From assembly GCF_000203795.2 (NCBI RefSeq), contig NW_006281118.1, positions 62,001-126,000 of the forward strand: a stretch of 64,000 nt of DNA, in the 5' to 3' direction. A program made the position numbers and the translations under genes. This document shows, in pieces, positions 1-12,645 of the stretch. Position 1 is the first letter of the stretch, and every line of letters starts with the position of its first letter. The notes beneath the pieces were generated by a model. That model was not told the DNA's origin. It worked only from the letters and a program-made list of their open reading frames with translations, and did no database searches. Source of the stretch: Batrachochytrium dendrobatidis JAM81 (lineage: Eukaryota; Chytridiomycota; Chytridiomycetes; Rhizophydiales).

Positions 1-488
1 ATCTTTGGCGTTATTCAAGTAGAACGTGTCTGATATTAGAATACAACAGCACTTGTTCAATGGCATGGTTGTGCCAGATGTTTGTTGGTTGTGTGTCAAG
101 CCAGCGTTTCCAATAACATATACGGTGTCTGATTGTGTGTTGTGTAGTAGGAATCTGTTGGTTGCAGTGCAATCTTTCCAGACTCCCAACATTCCAACAT
201 TCCAGGTTTCAGCAATCCGTAACATGTCAAGACTTTTTAAACAACGACATGCAACATTCCAAAACACGCATGTTATTCCAAACAGTATTCCATTCCACAA
301 AACAACCGTCTGATTGAACATGGTTTACCAACCATTCAACAAATGGCACGACGACTGGAACTACACTGAACCGAGTGCCTATCAAAGTCTATTTATGTAC
401 CAAAAACACAAATATTCAAGCATTGTTTATTCCAACAAGTCGATCGTTGCAAGATAAATGCAAACTCCATTTTACGTGAATACAGCAG
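1..488. mobile_element. truncated dispersed repeat element with one terminal motif
   Basis: No convincing gene is seen here. The right edge (about 463-488) carries the terminal motif ATTTTACGTGAATACAGC, the reverse complement of the family motif GTATTCACGTAAAATG found at many other intergenic places in the window. Bases about 200-375 resemble, in inverted orientation, 13010-13200 of another element: both contain stretches translating to similar peptides (FHKTTV followed by YQPFNK), which I read as shared repeat sequence and not a gene. The left terminus is probably outside the window. Confidence 0.45.
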
Positions 489-561
489 TGAATAGCTGAA
501 GTAACGTAAACTCGTCGATTTATAGTAATCAACTGTTTCACTACAGAATTCCTCAAAGATT

Positions 562-2602
562 TCAGACTGTTTTGGCTGGTCTTTTGCCAACTTTGATCAA
601 ATAATCTGCAATATAATTGTACTGCGAATTATCCGTTGTGTCAAAAATAATATCTTCCAGTTGTGGTCGGATTACAACATTAGATACGATGCCAACATCT
701 TCAACCGGCTGTCCTTTATGATTGCCATTACGGATGAATGCTCGATGACCTACAGTCATTTGGTTATAAAATGCCTCCTTGTTATGAGATGTCAACTCTT
801 TTTTGAATGGCATTGGTTTAAAGTCTGTCGGATCATAAAAGGTAAGTTGGAGATCTAAATTCCAAACGGCTGCACCAGCACCTGCCGTTGTGATATCCTC
901 ACCAAACACTGTTCCAATGTCATACGACTGCACAGTTCCTGCCACGATTTCACATGCAGAAGCGCAATTACCACTGGTAAATACACCCATTGGTTTGGTA
1001 TAAACCTTACTGCAAGTGATGATATTCTCTGGATCCGTAAAATCATGGAATAGTGAGTACTTACTGTCGTCGGGTGATGTTTTGGACCAAGCATTACGAG
1101 ACGATCTCAAATCTATGGGTGATTTTACAAACATATTGTATGTGACCTTGTTCCTAAGATACTTCACTTTAAATGGCTCAATATTGCTCTTGAATAGCTG
1201 TGGAATGGCATTTGCAAAATCCATACTTCCACCATCACCTTCACGAACATCGATCAAAATAGAATTAGTGTCTTTGAGTACTGTCTTCAATAGTCTTCTC
1301 ACTTCAAGAACTCCTTCAGAAACCTTTTGCGTGTTTGTTGTGCGGGATGTGCACTCGAACGATGTCAGTTTGATTATTCCCATGTTTTGGCTGTCAGGTT
1401 TCCAAATTGCCCAAGATAGTTCGAGTATACTCGTTTCATAAAATGTAATCTGTAAATCACGTTTTGACAATCGTCCTGTATCTTGATCTTGACTGCTTTG
1501 ATCCCGCTTTCGAATACGGCGAGGAGTGAGCAAAGACATGGTAGATTGGGAACTTGTGGTATGATCATCGACTGTTGTAGTTGGCAAGGCATGACTATTG
1601 GCTTTTACAGCGGCTGTATTTTGTAAATGTATATCAAGAGTCACGCCTGTCAGCTGTGTGTAAAGTTTGCTCGAGTATTCCCAACAGGTATGTCGATATA
1701 TAGACATGTACGGCACATTGACTTCGTACATGATGCCGCCACGAGATTTGAGTTTAAGCTTGATAGAGTCTTCATCAGGAAGTGGGGTATGGGATCCATA
1801 TCTGAAGGACAAATATCTTAGTGCTAGACGCTGGCTATGAGACTCGGTGGATCCACCAATGGCATTTCGATGTTTGTTTTTCCATTCGTAAAAAGTGAGG
1901 CCGTTAATGCCGACAAGTTGATCTCCAACTCTAATTTGGCTATACGCGGTATTACGTAGTAGGTCTAATATTTCACGATTGACGGGTTGGCTGACGACGA
2001 TTGTTGGGTTTTTGATCATATCGCCTGGACCATCAATGAACTGAAAAGAAATTCCCGTGGTAACTAAAAAGCAACTATACGGACCAGCTAATGTCATGGT
2101 AGTATGTGCGTCGCGAGCTCGAGCAAATGTATTCAATAACCCAAGCTGGAACTGTTTATCAGTAAGGATTTCGATATTGTTTCGGATATGCTTGAGAGCA
2201 GGAAAGGGATTTGATTTTTGGCCGTGATGCTTTATTTTTGATTCAAGATTGACCCATGCCTGGACATGTTGAATCATTGGAATTCGATTGTAATGTGTTG
2301 GTCAGTTAATAATATGCTGCAATATATTGTGTTGGTTATGGTATCAGATTGTGATGGAAATGACAACTTGCCTTGAATACATTTTCGGCATTCGACATTA
2401 GAATTTTTCGCTGTTCAAGATTATATGGCAAAAAAGCCAACAATCCAGCATCGCGATCGAGTTTGATGGGTCTATAGTCAGACCAAGTATCTTTAATAGC
2501 AGCATGTGGTGTTGATGTTGATGTTGCATCAGGTTGTGTTGTAAGAGTTTGAGCATTGATGCAAGATATTGCAGCTAAAACTGTTACCAAAAAAAGAACC
2601 AT
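562..2602 (-). CDS. secreted S41-family (tail-specific protease-like) peptidase
   Basis: Predicted secreted serine-peptidase-like protein, about 642 aa. Exon 1 is 2602-2372 and exon 2 is 2259-562. The N-terminus (MVLFLVTVLAAISCINAQ) is a clear signal peptide. The body has a PDZ-like stretch (QIRVGDQLVGINGL) and a C-terminal S41 core: ILIDVREGDGGSMDFANAIP, then GVFTSGNCASACEIVAGTVQ, where the Ser of the SxCAS region is the likely nucleophile position, then FGEDITTAGAGAAVWN. S41-like secreted peptidases of this layout are known to be numerous in chytrids. Joining exon 1 to exon 2 with the best reading (NVFK/AWVNLESK) needs a GC donor (GCAAGT); a GT donor nine bases upstream is the alternative and would drop three residues. 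A 65-residue open frame overlapping the 3' end looks spurious. The family call is good; catalytic competence is not shown. Confidence 0.8.
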
Positions 2603-3351
2603 TTAAAGCAGTATGCAATGCGAGGTATGATCAGTCAGTTTGTATAACTCGCAATCGATGACGCAGCTGGTATTATATTGATGAAAAACTATTGTATAAA
2701 GTATGTGTTTTTGATTCTCAATATCTTTATAGTTGTCTTCCAGTTTATCCTCCCTTTCATCCAGACTGTTTTCAGTCGTGCTTTAGCTTGGTTCATCACC
2801 CTATTCCAATATCACGTCACAAGCACTTGGTACTGTTTCCACAATATTACGCTGGCTTGTGTCAAAATAAATATACACAAACTACCCAGACTTGGCAGCT
2901 GTCCCTTAACAATGATTGCTTGTAACCATATAGTTTTAACGACTTGGTGATAGTCTGTTGTAGGTAGCATGAATAAGGCGATATTCAGGCAAATGGAACA
3001 TTAAACTGCCAAAATACATGATAAACAGTCTCATGTTGAATGTGTGCTAATATTACGTGAATATAACTTGAAAACCTTCAAGCCAATAACAAGATAAAGA
3101 ATCGAATTTTCCGTGACAGTCAAGCGTGACTTGACCATGCAGTTGCTTGTCGAATGACGTGGTCGACCCGCAACCAGCAAAGTGTCGAATCTTATAAAAA
3201 CACATCGTTTTCAACTTTACTCGTACAACAAAAACAGTATGTTAGTCTTGCGTTTTATGTTAATCATATAGTAGTCTACTGTACTCACCCTTTAGCAATG
3301 GTCTGTAATTATAAATAAAGAGTGAATCCATCAAGTAATTGTTAGATAATC
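2603..3351. other. intergenic region, no gene seen
   Basis: This is the shared upstream region of the divergent S41 peptidase and M1 aminopeptidase genes. Short open frames at 2678-2950 have no recognisable content. No RNA gene or clear repeat was found. One ATTACGTGAATATAAC at about 3053 weakly resembles the dispersed terminal motif but has no partner. Confidence 0.5.
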
Positions 3352-6300
3352 ATGTGTAACAACGGTCCACTCCAGTCAGGTTCATCTACTTCTCGTGAAG
3401 TACTTCCTACCAATGTAAAACCTTCTCATTATTCTTTAAGCATCACTCCCAACTTTGAATCATTTGAATTCGCTGGTCATGTTCAAATCAGGTAAATTCC
3501 TTGAGCCAACCATTCGTCTGGGTTTGTACTATGCACTCATAATATCATTGTATTTGCTATATCAGTCTCGATGTCAAGGAAGAAACATCCACAATTGTTG
3601 CCAATGCCAATGAGCTCAACATCAAATCTGCTAGTATTGTTGTTGTTCATGTCAAGACCGAAACAACGTAAGTTGCGACTCTATCCTGTTTGGCATACAG
3701 ATCTGTATCAACCCATCTAAAACGTTTAATAATCCATATTCCAGTCAGACTGCCAAAGCCATCACTCTTGACAAGAAAAAGGAAACTGTTACTTTTGAAT
3801 TCGAGACTCCATTGCCTGCTGGTGCAAAGGTCGAGCTTACAGTCGATTACACTGGCATTCACAATGATCAGATGGCTGGTTTCTACCGCAGCAGTTACAC
3901 TGGCAAGGACGATGTCAAGAAGCATCTTGTTGTCACCCAATTTGAAGCTACAGACTGTCGTCGTGCCATTCCATGTTGGGATGAACCGAATCTGAAGGCT
4001 ACTTTTGATGTCAAGCTTATTGTCGATCCCGTATTTTGTGCTCTGTCCAATATGAATCAGACTGAAGAGCGTACTGTTCAGCACGAGAACAAGTCGCTCA
4101 AAGAAATCACTTTTGCTCGCACTCCTATTATGAGCACGTATCTGCTTGCTATGGCTGTTGGTGATTTTGAATATATCGAAACTATGGCTCAGCCCAAGAT
4201 GCCTGCTAATGCCAAACCCATCACTGTTCGTGTCTATACTCTCAAGGGTCAGTCGCACCTTGGCAAATTCGCACTCGACGTTGGTGCCAGGACGCTTGAA
4301 TACTTTTCCGAGTATTTTGATCTGGCTTACCCTCTTCCAAAGGTAACAATCCATTTTAGTGTGTTTTTTAGTTTATTGATTGCTAATACGATGGTTTTGG
4401 ACACAATAGATGGATATGATTGCCATTCCTGATTTTGGTGCAGGTGCCATGGAGAACTGGGGATTGGTAACCTACCGTGAAGTTATGTTGTTGGTGGATG
4501 AAAACACTAGCGCTCCTGCCAAGCAGGGTGTTGCATATGGTATGATTTAGTAACTGAACGAATGCATTACAACTACAGCTCTACCCTGCATACTGACATT
4601 TTACCGGTTTTGCTAATTTAGTTGTTGGACACGAACTTGCCCATCAGTGGTTTGGTAACCTTGTTACAATGGGTGCGTTTCTCAATCTTGCATACTTTTT
4701 ATATTCAACTAAATCTAACCAACATGCATCATCATTTAGACTGGTGGAGTGAGCTCTGGCTTAATGAAGGTTTTGCTACATTTGTTGGATGGTTAGCAAC
4801 CGACAACATATTCCCCGAATGGAAAGTTTGGACACAGTTTGTCACTGGCGATTACTCTAAGGGTATGGGTCTTGACAGCATGCGTAGCAGTCATCCCATT
4901 GAAGTTGATGTCCAAAGCCCTGCTGAGATCAATCAAATTTTTGATGCCATCTCATACTCCAAGGGTGCGTCTGTTATTCGTATGCTTTCATCATTTCTTA
5001 CCACAGAAATCTTTTCTGCTGGAGTACGTATATATCTCAAGAAATTTGCATACTCTAATGCCACTACTTTGGACCTGTGGGCTGCGCTTTCCGAAGTATC
5101 TGGCCACGATGTTGCCAAGCTGATGTACTCGTGGACTCGTACCATGGGATATCCTATACTGAGTGTTACCAATGAAGAGTTTGATGAGTCCAAGCAGGAG
5201 CTTACTCTGACAGTCCGTCAATCTCGCTTCTTGTCTTCTGGTGATCTCACACCTGATGAAGATGCTTCCAGTCTTTGGACTGTTCCATTGACCATTGTCA
5301 CTCATGTCAATCCCCACAGTCCAACTCGCCATGTTTTGACTGAAAAGGAAACCAAGATTACATTTCCATATTCGCACGAGAATAATTTCTTTTGGAAGTT
5401 CAATTACCGCTCCAATGGTTTCTACCGCACCAATTTGGATACCAAACAGCAGGCCCATCTTGGTGCTGCACTTGCAGCCAATCTCAGTCTGTTTACTACC
5501 GAGGATCGTATTGGCATTATCTCTGATGCCTTTGCTACTGCCAAGTCTGGCAATAGTTCGACTGCTGGTGCTCTCGACATTTCCAGGGGATTTGTTGCTG
5601 AAGAAGACTTTATTGTACTATCAGAACTCTCGGCTAATGTTGCAAGCGTTTCTGTTATTTTACTCAATGAGTCTGAGGAGGTTCGTAACGGAATCGACAT
5701 GCTTAAGCGGTATTTGTTTTCACCCAAGGCCAAGGCATCTGGATTTGAATACTCCAAAACAGAAGGACATCTTGCTGCCATGAAGCGTACGCTAGTCATT
5801 GCAGCTGCAGCAGATGCTAAAGACCCTGTTGTGATCAAGGAGCTCATAGATCGTTTCCACAAGTTTGTTGGTGGTGATGAATCTGCACTTGATACCAATC
5901 TTCGATCCATTGCCTACCGCACTGCTTGCAAAAACACGGACGACGAATCTGTTTTTGAAGCACTTTTGAACATCTACAAGACTTCTACCAATGTTGAAGC
6001 TCGTTTGACGGCTCTGAGTACTCTTGGTGCGTCGCCCAACATCAATGTTGTCAATCGTGTTCTGAATGAGGTTTTGATGGATGGCAATCTTGTCCGACTC
6101 CAAGATATGATGTATCCTCTCAACTCACTCCGCTCATCCCCAGCACTCAAGGAAGTACTGCCAATTATGTGGAACTTCCTCAAGTCCAACTGGCCAGTTC
6201 TGTATGAGCGCCTTAAGCCATCGCTTGGTCTTCTTGGGGCATCTGTTCAATTGTGTGTCAGTGGTCAAATTGGCAATGCGTTTGCTGATGAAGTCGAGGC

Positions 6301-6493
6301 TTGGTCTCGTGGTGATGAGCTAGCAACCGATGAAGAAAAGGCAACCCGTGTAGAGCAACTCAAGGCTGCTCAGCGTCCTCTAAATCAGTCCATCGAGCGT
6401 GTTCGTAGCTCTACCAAATGGCTCGAGCGTGATCGTGAAACCATCCAGAAATGGATCGAATCAAACAAGACAGTCTTGAGCAATAGTTGTTGA
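3352..6493 (+). CDS. M1 family zinc aminopeptidase (puromycin-sensitive / Ape2 type)
   Basis: Zinc aminopeptidase that removes N-terminal residues from peptides, about 924 aa. Six exons: 3352-3491, 3566-3667, 3745-4342, 4410-4539, 4622-4672, 4740-6493. The exopeptidase signature GAMENWG lies at about residues 290-296. The zinc site [10 protein letters not shown] starts at about residue 327, with the third ligand Glu in LNEGFATF 18 residues beyond the HEXXH, as the family requires. The C-terminal helical (ERAP1-C-like) half follows with no break. No signal peptide or membrane segment is seen, so the protein is probably cytosolic, like yeast Aap1/Ape2 and animal puromycin-sensitive aminopeptidase. 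The start is the first ATG and continues directly into the normal family N-terminus ([16 protein letters not shown]). Which paralogue it corresponds to in yeast cannot be decided here. Confidence 0.93.
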
Positions 6494-6901
6494 ATCTTTC
6501 TGGCAAACCTATAAAAAATTGGTAATTGCTAGCTTCTGTTTAACAAGAGCATGTAACTGAATTGACAATGAATTTTATTTGAAGGAATGTGATCAAAAAA
6601 TCGGTTTTTGTAAAAGTAGTCGAATGGCTTTATATTTGTTGATATAGGTTGTGGGTATTAGTATCTTGAGTTGTAGATATTGTCAAAACTTGATTGAATA
6701 GCGAGTTTTCAATAGATGAAGCAGCTCAAGAGCGGGATTTAAAGTCATCCAATGCATTGTACATGGATAATTTTCAGCGTTTTAGTATGAACAAACCATT
6801 TAAAACCATTTGTATTTCAGGATTTTTACTTTTACGTGGATTAATTATTGTATTCAGATCGACACTATCTCAAATATTGCAGCCTAATCTTACTAATCAA
6901 A
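6494..6901. other. intergenic region, no gene supported
   Basis: This holds the 3' flank of the aminopeptidase gene and the upstream region of the next gene. An open frame at 6694-6954 starts with a non-ATG codon, has no recognisable content and overlaps the first exon proposed for the next gene in another frame. I do not call it. Confidence 0.4.
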
Positions 6902-8419
6902 ATGTGCTACGCCGCTCAGCTCATGCTAGAACAGATTTTTTTAGAAAATCCTAAACCAGATGTAAAAAAAGATGACCACCAAGGTAAGCTGATGTTGATG
7001 AAATGGATATAGCTTTATTGAAAATCACGCAAATCAGTTGCCAGCTGATAAGCATGATGGATATACTTGTTGATATCTACAACATGATTATGCATTTGAT
7101 GGCTGTGAATCATGTAGAGTTTGTAGCTACTGAGCGACAGTGTTTAAAAAGCATACTACCAAATAGTTGTTCCCAATGTACTGGACATGGCTAATGTTTT
7201 TGTATACTTTTAATAGATGCTGTGATTCAGATATACGATTTCCACGCATTTGATCACATTATGGTGACATTGCCAAACGGCGTCTGCATTCCAAAGCTTC
7301 TTCAGATTATTGGAGATATTATCTATCATAGTGGTAAGTATATAGATTTGGGCTTGGGAACAATGCCTGTTGGCCTGGTTTGATTTTATATCCACTCTAA
7401 TGACTGACATGTGCGTTTACAGACATCATGGCATGTGCGAATTCTTATACTGCACATCTTGTATACGGCAATGCCTCTGATTGTTACTCGAGACAGCAGA
7501 CTGAAAAGAGTCTTGATAAAATTATGAAAAGCTTCATCTCCAATCCCACTGATTTCTCCATGTAAGTAATTTGGAAAGACTAGTTGTAAGAAACTATCAA
7601 GAATGGCATGATAATAACATGTGAATTTTATTTTGACGTGTTGTATAGTCTTGATCAAACTTTGGAATGTTCTCACGATGAGCTCTGGAGATTTATCAGT
7701 CAATACTTTGGCCATATATCTCAAAGTATGGTTTCACCTGCTATTATTTGTAAACTTCGAAGCTTTTCTGGTAATTCAAATGCTGGTTTTTACATATTAT
7801 TTATGATTAGATGGAGAATATCATTTGTTACATGGAATGGATGGTCAGATGGCTTACTATTTTTTCATTGAATTCTACAGTAAAACAATGGACTGCTGCA
7901 GACCTTAAAAAAGTCCGCAAGATTATTGCGTCTTTTTCTCAGCAGGACCAAAACGTATTCCGGTACACGACACAGTTGCTGTACGACTGCTTCTACTTCA
8001 ACGAGCTCTACAAGATGAAGTACTACAACATCTTGGATCTAAACAGCGATCAGCTCGAGGAATACATGGAGCACTTGCATGCTCGCACAGTTTACACCCA
8101 GCTTGACACACATCACCCAGGATACAGGGGTGTGTCAAGAAACTGTGTCAGCAACTTCCGCAACAACGTCTATCGGGCGGTCGAGCTTGGGCTTTATTCC
8201 TTTGAGCCTAAATCAAAGGGTGCGTTGTCATGGAAAACCCTCTGCAACAGAGTGCGTTTTCTGGTGACCCAGACCAGTCGTAGATCTTCTCGGGTTGATT
8301 CTACGACTGCTTCTGGTCCCACCGATGCCTTTGCGCATCATATTCCAAGTCCATTGGAATCAAAAACAGCATACATCTTTAAAAAGATATATGCTGTTTT
8401 TGCCAAAATATGGGATTGA
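6902..8419 (+). CDS. unrecognised multi-exon protein
   Basis: I do not recognise the family. Phase-consistent exons are 6902-6983, 7217-7333, 7423-7561, 7649-7725, an optional exon 7811-7843, and 7881-8419. The product is about 328 aa with the optional exon and 318 aa without it; both keep the frame. With the optional exon the last intron would be only 37 nt, much shorter than its neighbours, so the shorter form is as likely. The protein is probably soluble: no signal peptide or membrane helix is seen. The last exon is rich in aromatic and basic residues (YNELYKMKYYN-like stretches, then a basic RRSSR segment) and ends FAKIWD. Its third codon positions are strongly C/G-rich (runs of TAC, AAC, AAG, GAG), unlike upstream exons and neighbouring genes. 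The start is the first ATG giving a clean splice phase; an earlier exon is possible. Confidence 0.5.
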
Positions 8420-8798
8420 ATCCCAAATAAACACCAGCTGTGGTACTGTGCTTCAGTATTGTTGGCACAATACCGCAGTTATTTTATTTATATATCTAGG
8501 TCATTTCAACTACACTGGAATGATTCTGGATTGACTATCTATTGTATTGTATTTTAACCACTCTGATATACATAATAACTAATAAGATGTGTGAGTGCAT
8601 TATTAAAGAATTAAAGATAGTTGAGAAAAAGACGTGTGAAAATAAAATAGTTTAATTAGCTTCAGAGTAAATTTAATTCAAAAGTCCAACTGCTTAGTCG
8701 TTCTAACCGATTACCAACAGATCCAAGATTGCAAAACTATTTCTGTGCAGGTATGATTAAATAATAACATATACGGATAGCAACTTTCTTGACGTATA
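8420..8798. other. intergenic region upstream of tRNA-Leu
   Basis: AT-rich sequence between the unrecognised gene and the tRNA. No coding or repeat structure was recognised. A stretch shortly after 8419 has several in-frame stops. Confidence 0.4.
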
Positions 8799-8880
8799 GG
8801 ACGGATGGCCGAGCGGTCTAAGGCGCCACGTTAAGGCCGTGGTCTCTCCGGAGGCGTGGGTTCGAATCCCACTTCGTTCA
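8799..8880 (+). tRNA. tRNA-Leu (anticodon AAG)
   Basis: An 82-nt class II tRNA folds fully. The acceptor is GGACGGA with TTCGTTC plus discriminator A. T8-G9 and the D arm GCC/GGC follow, then the anticodon stem CCACG/CGTGG with loop TTAAGGC, a variable arm TCTCTCCGGAGG, and the T arm GTGGG/CCCAC around TTCGAAT. Loop positions 34-36 read AAG, decoding CUU/CUC leucine. There is no intron. T-runs just downstream (CTTTTTACTTTTT) fit a Pol III terminator. Two further copies with the same gene sequence lie on the opposite strand at 36662-36743 and 54377-54458. Confidence 0.95.
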
Positions 8881-9113
8881 CTTTTTACTTTTTGTACTGA
8901 TATTTGTCTAAATTCCATTTTACCTTGTATGCATTCATTTACTTTATACTTGAACTCAACTTTTCATCCAGTTCAAGTTGCAAGCATGAGCGTATTCTAC
9001 AAGATATTTATTTTTCATAAACAGTCTAGACAATTTATTTCTTTTGATTTGTATGATCAAACATTTCAACAATAACACGCTCAAGGTTTGGAATGATACA
9101 TATGCCATGATAG

Positions 9114-12100
9114 TTATACGACAATTCCGCCAATAAAATCAACAAGACGAGATGCATATCGACCAGGTTCTTCGACACTGTTTTCCGGCATGGTGGTCAA
9201 AGTAGTAACAGCCGGGAATGTAATATGTCGATTTTGAAACATGGGTATAGTCTCTTCGTTTAAAGCAGCCGGCCGTGAGGATAAAGTGTGATCATCAATG
9301 GATTGTGATGTCGAGTTTTTTTCTTCGATATGACCTGCATCATCACTTTCTGGTTGTTCAGGCACGTCTTTAAGTGAAATCGAATGCCGTTTTTTGGCTG
9401 GAAATGCAGCAAGGTGTTGTGTATCCAATTGGGGTGGACTGAGCGGAAACTCATGGTTTTTAATTTTTGTTGGTGATGTCAGTGCTTCATAATATCCAGT
9501 ATTTGAAGACGACTTTCCTGGAACTGTGAGTGATCCTGGATTTACACTGGCATCAGTTTTACTTTTTAGGTAGGGCGACACATGTCGGCTCAACATGGTA
9601 GCACTACGAGATCGCGTATGACCAGATGATTTGTAGACTCTATCCAGTGGTGGAGCAAGGGATCCATTCTGTGAAGTGCCAGTCAATGGTGAAGGCGACG
9701 TGGGTGGTGTAGTCATGACATTTAATGACGGCCCTTTAAAGTTTCCTCCATTCATAGAGGACGATCCAGAAAACATTGATGTCAAGGCAGTTGGACCATG
9801 AATGATTTGGCTAGTCTGTTTTTTAAGATTACGCTCCACCCATTTGAAATAATTGTATTTTTGCAATGCATCAATAAGCCCAAAGTAATAGACTTCATCT
9901 TGCCCAACAGATCTCATACCTCCGTGGAAATCTGTATGTGTTATAGTGTTGCAATGAGTTTGCGGTGGCTTGCATGAATGCGTTGCATATGGGTATGGCT
10001 CATTCATGGATGTAAATGGCTGCTCATATTTTGAATGCACATGCTCATTAAATTTTTGACTCGGATGTTCATCATCATCATCTGTATCGCCAATAGAAAT
10101 ACTGCACTGACCAGATGGAGATGCAGACATGCTTGAAATTTCAGGTGAAGTGCCTCGAACTAAGTTTGCAATGGTTTGAAATGCTGAAAGATACGGTTGG
10201 GTTGGTTTGGATCCTGCTTTTGAACCATTCAATTGAGATACTGTACTGCTTAGTATTGAAACTGCAGGTGATATGGACATGCCTGCTGCCGCACTATTGG
10301 AATCGGAAAGAATAGGAACGCCCGTAGCACAGGCATGGGGGATAGGATCGTTTAAATAGACATGAACACCAATTAACAGACTATAATCCATAAATTCGTG
10401 TCGCTTCAATAATGCAGTGTCCTTGGTTAAACGATCCACAAGCCAGTCGCGACGCTCAGCCCCCAAATGAATCAGATTGACAATTCCTTCTCCAAGCAAT
10501 CTACTGAAATCAAGTTCTTTGAATGTAATTTCCTTTGATTGCACCAATTTCTTTGAATGAACACCAGTGTTGGGATTTAAGCCATAATTTTGCTGGTCAT
10601 GATGGATGGATTTTTCATGATTGAACAATTCCAACAGCTCATCACGTCTAAGAGTTTGACGTCCAACAGTTGATCCCTTGAAGTCGTATTTGAAATCAAT
10701 AGGCAGCATTGTGTCAAACACGTTGGGCATCATCACAAACGTGCATTTTCCTTGTAGAGCCGTAGGAAGCAAAACAGTATTGCTTGAAATAGAGCCTATA
10801 CTGCTTCGATCACTGTTGGTGGCATGATGTGTAGAGTTTGTATAGGATATGGTACTGGGTCGACGACTTGGTGGATCAAACGTATACATTCCTAGATACC
10901 GAGGAAGAAGTGTATCGGGATTATCAATAATAAATGAAACATAGCTTGGAAGAAACGCTTTCAGATTGTCGGCTTCTGAACCTCGAAGTGATTTGAACAA
11001 AAATCGGCCAGACTTGCTTCGTAGAAACACAGCATCTGACTTTCCTGTAGACGAACTCATAGAAAGTGGAGCAGTCAGATCCATTTCAAGCTCAGCAAGG
11101 GAATACCCAAAGTAGTCGCGAATAGCAGAAAACACCATTGGAGAGTGATCTGTGAATTTAACCTGTCCATAGTGTGGAATAGTCCATTCATGGGAACTGT
11201 CAAATGCATAGTGGTAGCGTTTGAGACCATCGATTTTTTGACGATCGCCTGTAAAAGGTCGATGTAGTGTAGATTTTGGTGCGCCGTGTCTACCAGGATC
11301 AAATGGTTTAAATCGGTGACTTCTAGAATATGCTTTGGGTGCAGATTTGATAGATCCTCGATCAATAGCCAATCTACGTCTGGAAGGCTGGATAGGAACA
11401 ACTTTTAATGGTAAATGCGTTGGTGATAAAGCTGTAGGAGAGATTGGCTGGTTGGAGATGGTGTCCGTTGCAGCGTTGCAGAAAGTAAGCTGGTTGCTCG
11501 TGGCATTGAGAATAGGTGTGGCTGCTACAGATGTCAAAGGTGCCAGGTTGGATAGATTATCAGAAGATATTTTCCGATTGGAATGTTTTTGAGAACTCAA
11601 TTTGGGGATACCGACCGAAAGAGAATTTAACCGATGCTTTCCAATAAGAATATGCTTACTGGGACTTTCACTATGAATAGGCGAGTTTAATGGGGTCTGA
11701 GGTGAAGATTCAACATTTTCTTCAAATAATACAGAAGCAACAGATGATGAATTGTGGGTGGTTTTATACGACGAAATAGTGCCATAGTTGTGAGAAGCTG
11801 CCATGGATGAAGAGATGGAAGTAAGTAGAGTTGGAGTTCGTGATGGCGAGATGCCTGCCTTTACCTTTCCATGATCGTTTGAGAGAGATCGGGTATGCGA
11901 GCAATTTGGGTGTGACTGAGATGGAATGAGTTGATGCTGTAAAGACTGCTTTTGCATCTGGACAGCAAGAGCCTCAATTGCCCCTGTAGAAAATAGGGCT
12001 GGCCAGGCTGAGGGCCAAGCTGGAAGGGTTTCGGGGTTGAAGGCTTGAATATGCAGCACAGAATACACGCATTGACGGAAGGCAGTGACAATAGGGTCTT

Positions 12101-12645
12101 CAGATATGGGTGGAGTGGGTGACGATGGATCGTCAGCATGTCGATGTTGATATGGATGAGCAGAATAAAAATATTTGTTGGGATCGGCAGAATGGTTGCG
12201 TGCACAGCACTGGTCTTCAGATTTGATATGAATGGCTGGATGCTGACATGCAGAGCATTGCAAAGGATGAATAGTGGCTGCGTGTGGGGTAACTTGCTCC
12301 AAGGGCTTGTACTCTTGCTCGGTAGTTAAACCCTGCAGCCACCTAAAGCAATTTAGATGGAATCAGAAATTTGAATGGTTAACAAGTGTCAAGGACAGCC
12401 ATGTACAAGATCCTCATCAAAGAACTGCAAAGCAATCATGTATGCGTTGGAGTGTCTGAGCGTGTCCAATGACAGCAGATGCTGCACTGGAGTTAAATCG
12501 CTGATGGTGACTTTGCAATCCAATATGATGATCGATGGTCTGAAAACATACACAACAGTTCTTACCTGTAAAGCAAGAATGCAAGTGGAAGAGCTACAAT
12601 ACCCAGAACTAAACCCAGCAAAAACAGCGGAATGGATTCAAGCAT
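9114..12645 (-). CDS. phosphatidylinositol-4-phosphate 5-kinase with N-terminal membrane segment
   Basis: Lipid kinase that makes PI(4,5)P2, about 1102 aa. Exon 1 is 12645-12566 and exon 2 is 12342-9114. Exon 1 encodes a hydrophobic helix (IPLFLLGLVLGIVALPLAFL) that splices in frame (GTAAGA donor, TTTAG acceptor) to RWLQGLTTEQEYKP. A long Ser/Thr/Pro/His-rich linker follows. The PIPK catalytic domain begins near FTDHSPMVFSAIRDYFG, with SKSGRFLFKSLRGSE (nucleotide-binding Lys), PIDFKYDFKGSTVGR and the MDYSLLIGVH motif. A low-complexity insert of about 180 residues then separates it from the closing YYFGLIDALQKYNYFKWVERNLK region, which is the usual kinase end. Yeast Mss4 and animal PIP5Ks lack an N-terminal membrane helix, so exon 1 is the less certain part. 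Gene neighbourhood adds no functional clue. Confidence 0.88.

Noticed and set aside
393..590. Minus-strand open frame next to the S41 gene
   Set aside because: It overlaps the 3' end of the S41 gene and a repeat element, and has no protein-like content.
8799..8880. Reading the tRNA anticodon as TAA (Leu-UAA), since the loop contains TTAA
   Set aside because: With the 5-bp stem CCACG/CGTGG the seven-base loop is TTAAGGC, so positions 34-36 are AAG.
9260..12205. Several open frames in other frames within the PIP5-kinase region
   Set aside because: They lie inside the 3.2-kb kinase exon, whose frame contains all kinase motifs.
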